A DNA stretch of 64,000 nucleotides, taken from the NCBI GenBank assembly GCA_046348545.1, contig JAXMEB010000004.1, forward strand, positions 496,001-560,000, given 5' to 3'. Made by a program: the position numbers and the translations under genes. Positions 32,379 through 42,255 of this stretch are shown piece by piece; the first letter of the stretch is position 1; each line of letters opens with the position of its first letter. The notes under the pieces are model-generated. The model did not search any database, was not told where the DNA came from, and saw only the letters and a list, made by a program, of their open reading frames with translations. Origin of the DNA: JAXMEB01 sp046348545. Lineage in GTDB: Bacteria > Pseudomonadota > Gammaproteobacteria > Berkiellales > Berkiellaceae.

Positions 32379-35197
32379 TAAGAGATTAACTTGGATCTGG
32401 TAACTTCTATCGATGTTTCTACGCTTAAATCAGTGTCATGGAGCTTGAACTGATCAAAACCTGGTGAATAACTCGAGTATGGTATCCCTAATTCAAATGC
32501 CTCGAATTCTTTCCAATATCTCATGAAACATTGTAATGTTCTTTTTGCCCACAGAGATTTCTCATTTGGCTTGATGTTAGCGTGTGTCAAAAAAGTATCG
32601 AATTTGGACTTAATCTCCTCTTCACTATAATATTTCTTATCCAGCGACATCATTCTTTCATAATATGGGATCAGAAACACTGCTAAAAGTGAATATTTAG
32701 AGAAAGGTAAATCAGACCCGTTAAATGATTTGAATTTCTGGTGCATAAAATTATGAATGACTGTATTTCTCGAAGAACAACTCTGTATTTTTTCTCCTAA
32801 GATTGGAAATAGTGAGTCAATCAGTTCTAGCCGAACAAGCGTTTTGAAGCCAATATCACCTTGTTGTTTCAAGCAGATTCTAGCAAGTAAACTCAACATA
32901 TGGCTTAGGTCGAGATTGCTCAGTTCCTGCTTATGCTCAATTATCATCTGAACTAATGGCTCACTCAAATCTGCGGGCAAATGAGAGGCTGTTTTGATCG
33001 CTTTCAAAATTCGCTCCGGATTATTTTTAAAATGAGGCTTTTCAGTAGTGACTAAATGCAACTCAGGCATAAGAAATTTATCAAGCACATCGAGTGGGTC
33101 GTATATTTTTCCATTTAAATCGCAAGCAAGAGAGTCTACGGCAAGGTAGCTTTCGGAAAATAGTTTTTCTAAATTTAATTCCGGTACTAGCTTGATATCC
33201 ACCGTTATGAGGCCATAATTATCGCCTGCATGTCGGACATGCCATAAATTTGCGATAAATTTGCTTTTTTCGGCAAATGGGAATAGATCAATAAAAATTT
33301 GCTCAGGAATGTCACTGATTAAGTCTATGTCATTATATTTCAAATCATCATTTCTTCCCAAATCCTTCCATAAAATATCTCTTACAGCGCCACCAAACAT
33401 GAAAGCTTGATATCCAGATTGAGATATCCGATTCATGTGGTTTGAAGCAGCAAGCGGGACATACGATAAAAATCGTTCTATTTTCGGTTTGACAGACAGT
33501 TGTGGTGCAGAGTCAGAAAATTCATTTGTAATTATCTCAGTTGGATTTGACAAATCCACAACGGTTTGCGTTGAGAGGGTTACAGCACTTAGAGTGCTGT
33601 TTTTCTTTTTGGAGCGATTTTTCCTGTTTTTATTTCCTTTCTTGCTAGGCACTTTTGTGACCTTTTTGTTTTGAGTTGAAGCAGCTTCAATTTTTGGCTT
33701 TTCAGTTGATGCCGAAATGACAGAGAGGGGAACCTGTTTAGGAGAGGACTTTGCTCTGCTGATTGTTTGAATTTGTTTTTTGTTCTCTTCAGATCGTTTG
33801 TCTTTTGAAGATGATTTTGAATTGGTTTGAGATACTTGTTTCTTTTTTGATATTTTATTGTCTGTATTGGTTGAAGTGAAATACTTATTGATGTCTAGCT
33901 CTTGGAGCGTGATGAGTTGATTGGCTGTAATTCTTTTATAAATCAGAATGAAAAGCGAGATTTTATGTAAATTGTAAAATATATGAATCTCTTTTTCGGT
34001 CGGGTCTGCGATTTTGATTTTATTCTTCGGTTTAATAAGCGAATCTAATAGGCTCTTAATTAATCCACGTTGATAGATGTCAGATGGATGATTGTAGAAA
34101 AAAGTAACAAATTGGCAAAGCTCATCATTCAGCTTTACTGTTGCACCCTGGTTGACTAATTTTTCATATTTTTTGTATGTTTCCAGGATTTGATTTGCAC
34201 TATACTCGATTTGAGCCTGCTCTGCTTTTTCGAATAGAGATGAGGTCTCCTTTGTGAAATTCGAATATAGTTTTGGAAACATTTTGGTTTCAAATTTCTT
34301 GAGCCCGTCTTTTATATTTTTATCGAGAGAATCTGAAGATGATAGTAGTTTTAATGTTGTATTTAAGGCTTTGAAGTCCTCTATAAGATAGCTCATTGAC
34401 TCATTTTCGATGAAATCGATTTGTTCGTCCAAAATGGCTTCAATTTCTTCAATCAGTTTTTGATAGAATGATTCGCAATTTGAATAAATGCTAGCGGATG
34501 AATTTTTCAAGATGTTCCGCAAATTCGCATTTTCGATTTCAAAGAGACCATCAGAATCATTAGTCTGCTTTAGCTCATTCAAAAATCGCACATAATGATT
34601 AAAATAATGAATTACTGAAGTTGAAGACGGTGTGAAATTTGCATTTTTTAAGGTAAGGAATTCATTCTCTTCTTTAAAAAGTTTGAAAATTAAATCTCTA
34701 AAGTTGTCATCTTCAAAATATAAATCAATATATTCCTCGAACTCTTCTATTAGAATTGATCGAATATTGCCATAAAACGAGTATTTTCTCGATGGCTCAA
34801 GAGAGTCTTCTAGAAGCTTAAGGTAGATATTTTTGATTACTCTATCTATGCAATCGTAAATAACTTCTTCTTCCTCTAAGCTTGGATCAGCATTTTTAAT
34901 GATGTGGATTGCCAAGCATCCAAGATATATACGATAGCGCTCTAAGTCTTCTTTGCTGTCACATTGTTTGTGCAAAACATCTTCATTTAGAATTTTTATA
35001 ATGAAATCATGTGTTTTCAATGGATTTTCAAGTAGACTTTTGGGCGCGGGGTTCTCCCTTAAATAGGCTTGCACTTGATCAATGAGCGCAATCACACTAT
35101 TTGATTTTTTTGTGATCGTTATGAGGTGACGATATGCGGAGTCTATGATGTCATCTTGGTGCTTTGCAATCTTTAACTTATCTTTACTCGATTTCAT
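32378..35197 (-). CDS. Paralogue of the large nucleotidyltransferase-domain protein, without MITE-1
   Basis: 939 residues, collinear with the product of 8253-11186 from the first residue (MKSSKDKLKIAKHQD versus MKSSRDTLNIIKQQD) to the C-terminus. Helical N-terminal half of unknown family, Lys/Ser-rich linker, then the nucleotidyltransferase domain with GGAVRDILW (602-610) and NDIDLISD. In the linker this copy reads TQTVVDLSNPTEIITNEFSDS where its sister has the 42-residue repeat insertion. The stop codon is formed at a MITE-2 boundary, so the C-terminus may have been altered. Upstream GGTCATAATAT is shared with the sister gene. Confidence 0.8.
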   Translation of the reverse strand: MKSSKDKLKIAKHQDDIIDSAYRHLITITKKSNSVIALIDQVQAYLRENPAPKSLLENPLKTHDFIIKILNEDVLHKQCDSKEDLERYRIYLGCLAIHIIKNADPSLEEEEVIYDCIDRVIKNIYLKLLEDSLEPSRKYSFYGNIRSILIEEFEEYIDLYFEDDNFRDLIFKLFKEENEFLTLKNANFTPSSTSVIHYFNHYVRFLNELKQTNDSDGLFEIENANLRNILKNSSASIYSNCESFYQKLIEEIEAILDEQIDFIENESMSYLIEDFKALNTTLKLLSSSDSLDKNIKDGLKKFETKMFPKLYSNFTKETSSLFEKAEQAQIEYSANQILETYKKYEKLVNQGATVKLNDELCQFVTFFYNHPSDIYQRGLIKSLLDSLIKPKNKIKIADPTEKEIHIFYNLHKISLFILIYKRITANQLITLQELDINKYFTSTNTDNKISKKKQVSQTNSKSSSKDKRSEENKKQIQTISRAKSSPKQVPLSVISASTEKPKIEAASTQNKKVTKVPSKKGNKNRKNRSKKKNSTLSAVTLSTQTVVDLSNPTEIITNEFSDSAPQLSVKPKIERFLSYVPLAASNHMNRISQSGYQAFMFGGAVRDILWKDLGRNDDLKYNDIDLISDIPEQIFIDLFPFAEKSKFIANLWHVRHAGDNYGLITVDIKLVPELNLEKLFSESYLAVDSLACDLNGKIYDPLDVLDKFLMPELHLVTTEKPHFKNNPERILKAIKTASHLPADLSEPLVQMIIEHKQELSNLDLSHMLSLLARICLKQQGDIGFKTLVRLELIDSLFPILGEKIQSCSSRNTVIHNFMHQKFKSFNGSDLPFSKYSLLAVFLIPYYERMMSLDKKYYSEEEIKSKFDTFLTHANIKPNEKSLWAKRTLQCFMRYWKEFEAFELGIPYSSYSPGFDQFKLHDTDLSVETSIEVTRSKLIS

Positions 35198-35367
35198 ATA
35201 TTATGACCAATCTAAAAGCTAGAAGGATAACATAATCTCTGAGAATACGGGAACCTTTTGTAGTGTATTGACTACACTTCGTCTGAAATAGAAGAATCTC
35301 TAGGGCTGTGGAGGGTATAGCTTTTCAAAATGGAGAGACTTAATATCTTGACCTATTGTTGTGGGTA
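35198..35367. other. Upstream region of the nucleotidyltransferase paralogue
   Basis: Minus-strand leader sharing TATGTTA and GGTCATAATATATG with the leader of the sister gene. Near 35356-35369 is TTGTTGTGGGTATA, the solo right end of a lost MITE-1 that overlaps the next copy by TA. No gene. Confidence 0.5.
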
Positions 35368-35495
35368 TATACCCTTCACAGCTGAATTTTCGGGGTTGTT
35401 GCCTTCGCGATTCTCATCGCAGTCATGTACTTTGTGTACACTCCTGCGTCTCGAACGCTCGGCGCCTACCCGAAAAATCATCTGTTGTGGGTATA
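35368..35495 (-). repeat. MITE-1 copy at the 3' end of dapE
   Basis: 128 bp with TA ends, A-type core. In the sense orientation of dapE it supplies the last codons YTHNR and the TGA stop. Confidence 0.93.
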
Positions 35496-36620
35496 TTTTA
35501 TGCAATTAAGCTCCACCAAGAGCTGAAAATAAATATCAGTCAACTTATCAAGCTGCTCTATCTCAATGCATTCATTGATTTCATGAAGTGTACGATTACA
35601 GTGGCCAAATTCAACGACTTGTGCCCCATAATGCGCGAAGAAACGACCATCAGAGGTGCCGCCCGCCGTTGAGAAACTTGGGTTTATCTTGACAACGCTA
35701 TGAATCGCCTTTTCGACAGCCGATAATAATTTACCCGGTTTTGTTAAGAAAGGATGTCCGGAAATTATCCAATCTAATTGATATTTTAAATTAAATGATT
35801 TTAATATTTGTTCAGTGGTCTCTTGTATTGTTTCAGCCGTCAATTCGCTTGAAAATCTCAAATTAAAATCTGCGGTGAGTGTTTCAGGGACCACATTTTT
35901 TGCAAATCCGCTTGATAGTTGAGTGAATTGAAAACTGGTTGGTGGGAAAGCCTCGTTGCCCTGATCCCAAATATGGTTTGATAAGGCGCTTAGTGGCTCA
36001 AATGCAATATGCATCGGATTTTTGACTTTTTCCGGATACGCTACATGTCCTTGCTTTCCAAAAATCGATAAATGACCATGAATGGAACCACGACGACCCT
36101 GCTTAATGGTATCGCCGAGGATTTCCATGCAAGAGGGCTCTCCCACTAAGCAATAATCGATGGCTTGATGACGTGCCTTTAACCTTTGAAGAACAGCTTG
36201 AGTGCCATGTATCGAAGGACCTTCTTCATCGGAAGTGATTAAAAAGGCAAGTGTGCCAGATAATCTATTATTTTTGAGAAATTGTTTCGTTGCTATCACC
36301 ATTGAGGCAATACCGGATTTCATATCAACGGCACCGCGACCGTATAAATATCCGTCTCGAATAGTCGGTTCAAAAGGGGGGGATGACCAATGGGTGAGAT
36401 CGCCTGGAGGTACCACATCTGTGTGCCCTGCAAAACAAAAAACGGGCCCTTTATTACCCTTTGTTGCCCAGAGATTCGTTACGCCATTGATTTCAAAAAA
36501 TTCGATATAAAATCCTAACGCACGAAGTTCTTGAGCGATGAGTGTTTGGCAACCCGCATCTTCAGGTGTGATAGAAGGTTTAGCGATCAAGGCTTTGGTG
36601 AGCTCTAAAGTTTCAGACAT
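35478..36620 (-). CDS. dapE: Succinyl-diaminopimelate desuccinylase; C-terminus from MITE-1
   Basis: 380 residues, M20 peptidase family. Metal-binding regions FAGHTDVVPPGD, YGRGAVDMKSG and TSDEEGPSIHG are intact, and the C-terminal part has TAGGTSDGRF and EFGHCNRTLHEINECI. It hydrolyses N-succinyl-LL-diaminopimelate in lysine/peptidoglycan-precursor synthesis. The natural ending LTDIYFQLLVEL is followed by NCIKYTHNR, of which YTHNR and the stop come from the repeat at 35368-35495. dapD lies 1.5 kb upstream on the same strand. Confidence 0.94.
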   Translation of the reverse strand: MSETLELTKALIAKPSITPEDAGCQTLIAQELRALGFYIEFFEINGVTNLWATKGNKGPVFCFAGHTDVVPPGDLTHWSSPPFEPTIRDGYLYGRGAVDMKSGIASMVIATKQFLKNNRLSGTLAFLITSDEEGPSIHGTQAVLQRLKARHQAIDYCLVGEPSCMEILGDTIKQGRRGSIHGHLSIFGKQGHVAYPEKVKNPMHIAFEPLSALSNHIWDQGNEAFPPTSFQFTQLSSGFAKNVVPETLTADFNLRFSSELTAETIQETTEQILKSFNLKYQLDWIISGHPFLTKPGKLLSAVEKAIHSVVKINPSFSTAGGTSDGRFFAHYGAQVVEFGHCNRTLHEINECIEIEQLDKLTDIYFQLLVELNCIKYTHNR

Positions 36621-36642
36621 GGGTTTACTCTTTCTGGGTTGA

Positions 36643-38067
36643 TTAAGCTAGAGCCTCTCCCATATCAATGATAGCGGAGAAAAAGTCACTCTCTAATAGA
36701 TCATCTGTTACGCCATTGACATGGATTAAGACAGGCCGACATGAAATGCCCTTAGGGTATTTGATTGCATTCATCTTTGATCGAATTGAATCTATAACTG
36801 ACAGCCCAATCTTGTCTTTTGAGAATTTTATTTCGCAGATATAAAGGGTATTGAACTTGGTTTGGATCATGTAATCAATTTGACATCCAGGCATTCGATT
36901 TGTTTTCCGTTGAAAGAAAGGATTATCACAAAGAATATCTTCAGGTTGAATTCGAAGCTTGCTATGAATAAATTTTCTATTATTTAGAACTAAGTTTTCA
37001 AATTGCAGTCCCATTAAGGTGGACCACTCCGGCAATGCGGTTAGTGATTTGGCTACAAAATTTTGTCTATTGATTTTAGATAAATTTTTGTCAATGTATT
37101 TTAGGTAGAATCGGACATAGTTATCTGAAAGCCGATATTGACTTAAACCCGAGTCAATGACTGTTTTAACATTCCAGGTGAAATCACGTTGAATGTACCC
37201 TGATAGCTCAAGTTCTTTTAAATATTCAGAAATGCGCCCATGCCGCTCACGGTGAATAGCTTCACAGATTGCATTATGCTCTTTAGGTCCATCAGCTAAT
37301 GCGTTGAGAATTTCCAGATATAACGTTGATTTTCTTAAAAAAATATCTGAGAAAATCTGATTGAATTCATCAACCAGGAAGCCACCTTTCGTAAAACATA
37401 GTTTCTTGATATTTTCTTCGGCACTTTGTTTTGGATTGATTTCTTCTAGATATTTTGGAACGCCGCCGATTACGGCCAGCACTTTGAATTTTTCGTAATT
37501 GGATATATTCTGAGGCCAGAATTGACTGCAATCTTTTAATGGAAGTTCATCCAAGGTTAATGTCAATGAGATTCGGCCGACAAAGCCTGTTGAGCTTAGA
37601 ATATTTTTGTCTATCCACGACGAAGCTGAGCCGCAAATTACAAAAAGTAACTTATTATTTTCTTTAAGATGTAGATCCCATAGATTTTTAATTTTGCCCA
37701 GAAAAGTAGGATCTCTAGAGCCCATCCAAGATATTTCATCAAATAGGAGTAAGGTGCTGCCAACTCGCAGTCGCTCCGCTAAAGCCCAAAATATATCACT
37801 CCAGTCATCATACCGCGCAGCAGGGGCATTAAACTGACGAGAAAGTTGCTTAGAAAATTCGTTTATTTGATGAATATTATCCACTGAGCGATCAGGTGGT
37901 AAACCAGAAAAAGTGTAAAAATGTTCAAAATGTTTTCCAAGTTCTTTAACGAGCCGGCTTTTTCCAATGCGCCGTCGTCCTCGGAGTAAAATAAAAGAGG
38001 CTGTTTTTTTTTCTTTAAATTCAATCAGTTGTGATATTTCAGCTTGTCGGCCAATAAATGTGGTCAT
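36643..38067 (-). CDS. AAA ATPase with DUF234 / nuclease-like C-terminus
   Basis: 474 residues. Walker A GRRRIGKS (30-37), Walker B LLLFDEISWM, then a winged-helix middle (NAICEAIHRERHGRISEYLKELELSGYIQRD) and a C-terminal DUF234 region with D-x(n)-E-x-K residues in CQIDYMIQTKFNTLYICEIKFSK, as in PD-(D/E)XK nucleases. This family is often horizontally acquired and of unknown role. It lies between dapD and dapE and is more A/T-rich in feel than its neighbours, suggesting insertion into a dap cluster. Confidence 0.85.
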   Translation of the reverse strand: MTTFIGRQAEISQLIEFKEKKTASFILLRGRRRIGKSRLVKELGKHFEHFYTFSGLPPDRSVDNIHQINEFSKQLSRQFNAPAARYDDWSDIFWALAERLRVGSTLLLFDEISWMGSRDPTFLGKIKNLWDLHLKENNKLLFVICGSASSWIDKNILSSTGFVGRISLTLTLDELPLKDCSQFWPQNISNYEKFKVLAVIGGVPKYLEEINPKQSAEENIKKLCFTKGGFLVDEFNQIFSDIFLRKSTLYLEILNALADGPKEHNAICEAIHRERHGRISEYLKELELSGYIQRDFTWNVKTVIDSGLSQYRLSDNYVRFYLKYIDKNLSKINRQNFVAKSLTALPEWSTLMGLQFENLVLNNRKFIHSKLRIQPEDILCDNPFFQRKTNRMPGCQIDYMIQTKFNTLYICEIKFSKDKIGLSVIDSIRSKMNAIKYPKGISCRPVLIHVNGVTDDLLESDFFSAIIDMGEALA

Positions 38068-38168
38068 CTTTGGAGTTTAAAACAGTCAAATGTCATTCTT
38101 TGTCTCCATTCTAGCAGACAAAACTGGAGTTGTAAATCGACATTTGTCAATTTTTGTCTCCGGTATAA

Positions 38169-39008
38169 CTACTCAACAGGATCCCTTAGCAATTCATTTA
38201 AACTGACTTTTTGTCGAGTTTGCTCATCGACTCGTTTGACAATGATGGCAGTATTCAGATGACATTTACCATCTTTGGAAGGTAAAGAGCCGGGTACCAC
38301 AACGGCACCAGCGGGGACTCGACCATACATTATCGTGTCGTTTTCACGATCATAAATCCGTGTGCTTTGGCCGATAAAGACGCCCATTGAAATCACCGCA
38401 CCCTTTTCAACGACGACCCCTTCAACGATTTCAGAACGTGCGCCAATAAAGCAATCATCTTCAATGATGGTGGGACTAGCCTGAAGTGGTTCTAGAACAC
38501 CCCCAATGCCCGCACCGCCTGAAAGGTGAACATTTTTGCCAATTTGTGCACAAGAACCAACAGTCGCCCAAGTGTCAATTAGCGTACCACTACCAATATG
38601 GGCACCGATGTTGACGTAAGAGGGCATGAGAATGGTATTCGATGCAATATAGGCACCACGTCTAATGGTTGCAGGTGGAACAATCCGAGCACCCTTTTTT
38701 TGAAAATGAGATGATGAATAATCACTGAATTGTAAAGGGACTTTGTCATAGAAGTGAGTGAACTCTCCATCAATCAGCTCATTCTCCTTGAGCCTAAAGT
38801 AAAGCATGACCGCTTGTTTGATCCAAAGATGAACTTCCCACTGATGTGTTTCGAAGGTAGGGGTGGCCACCCGTAATTCGCCGGATTCCAAAGCTGAGAT
38901 GACTTGCTCAACCGCTTCCTTTAGAGAGGGGGGGGCTGTCATTGAATTGAGTTCAGCTCGATTTTCCCAGGCAGAGTGGATAATATTTTGTAATTTACTT
39001 AGTTCCAT
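38169..39008 (-). CDS. dapD: 2,3,4,5-tetrahydropyridine-2,6-dicarboxylate N-succinyltransferase
   Basis: 279 residues (E. coli DapD 274). Left-handed beta-helix hexapeptide repeats are visible from GAYIASNTILMPSYVNIGAHIG through GTLIDTWATVGSCAQIGKNVHLSGGAGIGGVLEPLQASP. Uses succinyl-CoA in the meso-diaminopimelate pathway, two steps before DapE. Confidence 0.95.
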   Translation of the reverse strand: MELSKLQNIIHSAWENRAELNSMTAPPSLKEAVEQVISALESGELRVATPTFETHQWEVHLWIKQAVMLYFRLKENELIDGEFTHFYDKVPLQFSDYSSSHFQKKGARIVPPATIRRGAYIASNTILMPSYVNIGAHIGSGTLIDTWATVGSCAQIGKNVHLSGGAGIGGVLEPLQASPTIIEDDCFIGARSEIVEGVVVEKGAVISMGVFIGQSTRIYDRENDTIMYGRVPAGAVVVPGSLPSKDGKCHLNTAIIVKRVDEQTRQKVSLNELLRDPVE

Positions 39009-39050
39009 GGCTCAAGAAGACATCTAAAACAATCCAAGAATCATACGTGA

Positions 39051-42000
39051 TTAACGACCCGAATTGTAGACTTCCATGATTTCTCTCACGAGCTGCTGGA
39101 TGATGCCTTCAGATTCTTCTTTCTCATCTTTGACAGCACCATGCTCTTTTAGCGTAGCGAGACGCTGCTCAATGACCTTTGCAGCACTACCCGATGGATA
39201 GAGCATCGAAAGTAGGGTTCTGGCTTCTTTAGCACCAATGCGTTTGTACAATTCGTTTCGAATACGCGCATCTTCCGCTGTGGTGTTGAACGCCCAAAGT
39301 TCAATCGGGCCTAAGGTACTGGTACACAGTTGAGTATTAATGCCGAGTTTCGTTGCAAATTGTGCTAGGAATGTTGCACCTTCTGCTCTAGGACCATGCA
39401 CTCTGGTTGAAAGTGCAAGCCTAGCAGTCGGAGATAAACCAAAGATCTGGCAAGATTTATCGATGGCTTGTTTGGGCCCTGCATCCATGATGAAAATGGA
39501 GGTCGCAAACTCAACCATGACAGGATCGAAGTCATCTAAAGACTGAGATAATAGGGCAACTTGGACTTTCCACTTCCGGCCTTCTCGCATATCGACTAAG
39601 ACTTGGTCTCGAACGGCCTTAGCGGTTGAGGTTCGATGAAATTCATCTAGTACCAGACGTTTTGGATCTTCGCGAATCTCTAAAATCCGCTCTCGATGAA
39701 ATTCGCGATAACGTTCTGGAAAGTCATTCACGTTTTCTTCAGTTAAATAATAATGTCTCGCCAAAACATAACGTCCTAACATGTACATGACAGCGGTTTG
39801 GCGATTAGCGGCATCACCGCCAGATTTGGCAACTTCATCCAAGTCAAGAGACACGACACGTGCATCACCTAGATCGAAAGCCGTAATTCTTGAAAGCAGA
39901 GGATATTCTCTGACGGCGCTCGATATCATCCGACCAAAGGCTCCAATGAGTGGCTCGCCCGTTGGCGCTACAATTTTTCCATACAGATCTTCAACCACCT
40001 GGGTTCGGCAAATGGAGACGGCATCAGCAATGAGCGGCATGGCATAGCGTTGAGCGGTGATTGCTAAATGTGTTTCGCCCGCATCAAACAAAGCGTCAAC
40101 AATTTCCCACCATGAAGTATGTGAGTCTATTTCTATGTTGAGATTTTTAATGGCCTCATCAACCTTGGGTTCCAAATCAGCGGTATATCTATGAGGATTA
40201 TGCTGATCGTCAAGATTTTTATACAACTCATCAATAATCATACCCGCCATATCCGAAACACCATCATAAGCTTTGGACTCACCCACAGGCGTAGAAAGCA
40301 GGCTAATAAAATTCACTAAGAAGCTTCGCTCTTGAGGGGTTGGTTTTCTGCAACCTAATTGGGTATCAAATGGGTTGATGGCATAGTCGGGGGTCATCCG
40401 CAGACGATGATATGCTGCTAAATGTCTTAATTCTTCAGGTAATCCATCGCGGATCAACGAGATTAATCCGCTACTCGAGGGACCAATATCTAAAATAGCG
40501 ATTCGAGGTAAACGTTTAATACCAGACTGTAAGCACAATGCGAGGTTAATAGAGTTCGATAGCACTGATTTACCCGAACCTGGTCGCGCGTAAACTAGAT
40601 CAATCCAGGTTGTTTGTTGAGTAGAACCAGGTTGATATGGCCATGGCTTACCATCCGGCGATCTAAACAAACATGCTCCCGAGACCCATGGTGAAGCGGG
40701 ACGTGAAAAGGGTAGCATATAAACCGCATCTGGAAGGGGAGCCACCGAGGGCGTCGCAACGTTTTCAAGGGAAAGTCCCAGTGCACTAGAAAGCACCCCA
40801 GAGAAGCTATCGCCAGACACTTCACCGACCTCACATTGTCCCCAACCCTGTAATGCTTTGGTCAGCTCGGCAGCACGCGTTCGGAGCAAGCGCTCTTCAC
40901 CAACGGGGGCCCAAGTCGCCGCAGCCACACGAAGTTTGATGATGGCATAGTCGGTGCTGTTGTTTAAATATTTGAGGAGCTCGGCTGCATCAGTAATCAG
41001 AGGGTTTTGGCTAGAAGCAAAGCTTAAAACAGAAGCTAATAAGGGTTTAAAGCCAAGGGTTTTGAGGCCATCACTTTCGATCAAAAACGAAATGCGCCAT
41101 GGGAACCGAGAGTGTAAAACGCGTCTAAATAATTCAAAAAAAGGTTTAATGTCTTGAGGAAATAAATCAATGAACATCGAAGCATAACACAGATCGCCAA
41201 TCCGACAGGTTCTCAGATTCAAGATCTCAGCGTCTCTAGGAATAATTTGGGATGCCAGTGGTGGCCACATTAATTCACTCAAGTCACGACGATTACGATC
41301 TTTTAATTCGCGTAGTGGGATAGTGTCTCCTGGTAACACAGGGCGCCAGCCTAGATTAGTTGCGATGGGATCAACCGATTTTCGCATTTCGTGAATACCA
41401 TCATGAACATCTAGCAATACGGCATAAAGATGTAAATCAGACATATCATTGAGAGTCGAGCGCACAAAAGAATCATGAGATTCACGGAGTTCGGGTATCG
41501 AGGCCAGCCAGTTTTGACTATGTCTGAGTGGCGGTATCTTGGACTCTTTAAGCTTTTGTGTTTTAGCCTTGTTGGACATATCTAGCTGTGTTTTGGTTAG
41601 CGTATTCGGCCGTGTCCATAGCACAAAGAAGGTTGCTTCACTTGCACAATAATCGGATAAATGATTAATTCTTTCACTGAAAAGGTCATCGAGAGAGAGC
41701 TTAAGTCGATTAGCAGTTGCTTGAGCACCACTAAAAATATCGGTAATTTCTTGCTTGACGCCTTCCTTGTCATAATGAAAATAGACTTGGACGGCGTGAC
41801 CCGGTCTAGACAAATTGACAGACAGGGTACTTGAAAGGCCTTCGTGGATTTTCTTAAATTCGTCAGGTCCAATCAGTTGAGTGGCACCGTGAAGTTTAAT
41901 TAAAGAAACGAGTGAACCATCCCTGGCCACAAGGGTATGACGATTATCCGCACTCTCGATATCGACATAAGAAGCGACGGTCTGCCCTAAGGATGAGCCC

Positions 42001-42056
42001 ATCCAGGCAAGCAATGCATCGATACCATCCAGGAGCGGATCCATTATGGTTCCCAT
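39051..42056 (-). CDS. icmB: Dot/Icm type IVB secretion ATPase IcmB (DotO)
   Basis: 1001 residues, close to the ~1009 of Legionella DotO. VirB4-like: Walker A ARPGSGKSVLSNSI near 490 and Walker B LVLDEFHRTS near 800. Forms the cytoplasmic hexamer with DotB at the base of the secretion channel. Last gene of the minus-strand block. ATG 42056 has GAGGG 3 nt upstream; ATG 42044 (MDPLLDG) is an alternative. Separated from icmD by a palindromic repeat. Confidence 0.94.
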   Translation of the reverse strand: MGTIMDPLLDGIDALLAWMGSSLGQTVASYVDIESADNRHTLVARDGSLVSLIKLHGATQLIGPDEFKKIHEGLSSTLSVNLSRPGHAVQVYFHYDKEGVKQEITDIFSGAQATANRLKLSLDDLFSERINHLSDYCASEATFFVLWTRPNTLTKTQLDMSNKAKTQKLKESKIPPLRHSQNWLASIPELRESHDSFVRSTLNDMSDLHLYAVLLDVHDGIHEMRKSVDPIATNLGWRPVLPGDTIPLRELKDRNRRDLSELMWPPLASQIIPRDAEILNLRTCRIGDLCYASMFIDLFPQDIKPFFELFRRVLHSRFPWRISFLIESDGLKTLGFKPLLASVLSFASSQNPLITDAAELLKYLNNSTDYAIIKLRVAAATWAPVGEERLLRTRAAELTKALQGWGQCEVGEVSGDSFSGVLSSALGLSLENVATPSVAPLPDAVYMLPFSRPASPWVSGACLFRSPDGKPWPYQPGSTQQTTWIDLVYARPGSGKSVLSNSINLALCLQSGIKRLPRIAILDIGPSSSGLISLIRDGLPEELRHLAAYHRLRMTPDYAINPFDTQLGCRKPTPQERSFLVNFISLLSTPVGESKAYDGVSDMAGMIIDELYKNLDDQHNPHRYTADLEPKVDEAIKNLNIEIDSHTSWWEIVDALFDAGETHLAITAQRYAMPLIADAVSICRTQVVEDLYGKIVAPTGEPLIGAFGRMISSAVREYPLLSRITAFDLGDARVVSLDLDEVAKSGGDAANRQTAVMYMLGRYVLARHYYLTEENVNDFPERYREFHRERILEIREDPKRLVLDEFHRTSTAKAVRDQVLVDMREGRKWKVQVALLSQSLDDFDPVMVEFATSIFIMDAGPKQAIDKSCQIFGLSPTARLALSTRVHGPRAEGATFLAQFATKLGINTQLCTSTLGPIELWAFNTTAEDARIRNELYKRIGAKEARTLLSMLYPSGSAAKVIEQRLATLKEHGAVKDEKEESEGIIQQLVREIMEVYNSGR

Positions 42057-42180
42057 TTTCCCTCACGTATAAGTGTAAATTATTATTATTCCGACAATCT
42101 TTATCAGTTTAGACTTTGGCATCAAATGAGCCAAACAACTGTCTTTTTCGAACTCGCATCTAGTTTCCCTCTATTTCTCT

Positions 42181-42250
42181 CTACGTACCGCGCTTGATGC
42201 GCGGTGTCCAGAATCCAGACTGGGTGCCGCGAATAAATCGCGGCACGTAG
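42181..42250. repeat. 70-bp palindromic repeat between icmD and icmB
   Basis: CTACGTACCGCG at the left end and CGCGGCACGTAG at the right pair with each other. Two internal perfect hairpins exist: ACCGCGC-TTGAT-GCGCGGT and TGCCGCGA-ATAAA-TCGCGGCA, with CCAGAATCCAGACTGG between. A REP-type element lying inside what is otherwise one transcription unit. Single copy in this window. Confidence 0.85.
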
Positions 42251-42255
42251 AGTTA

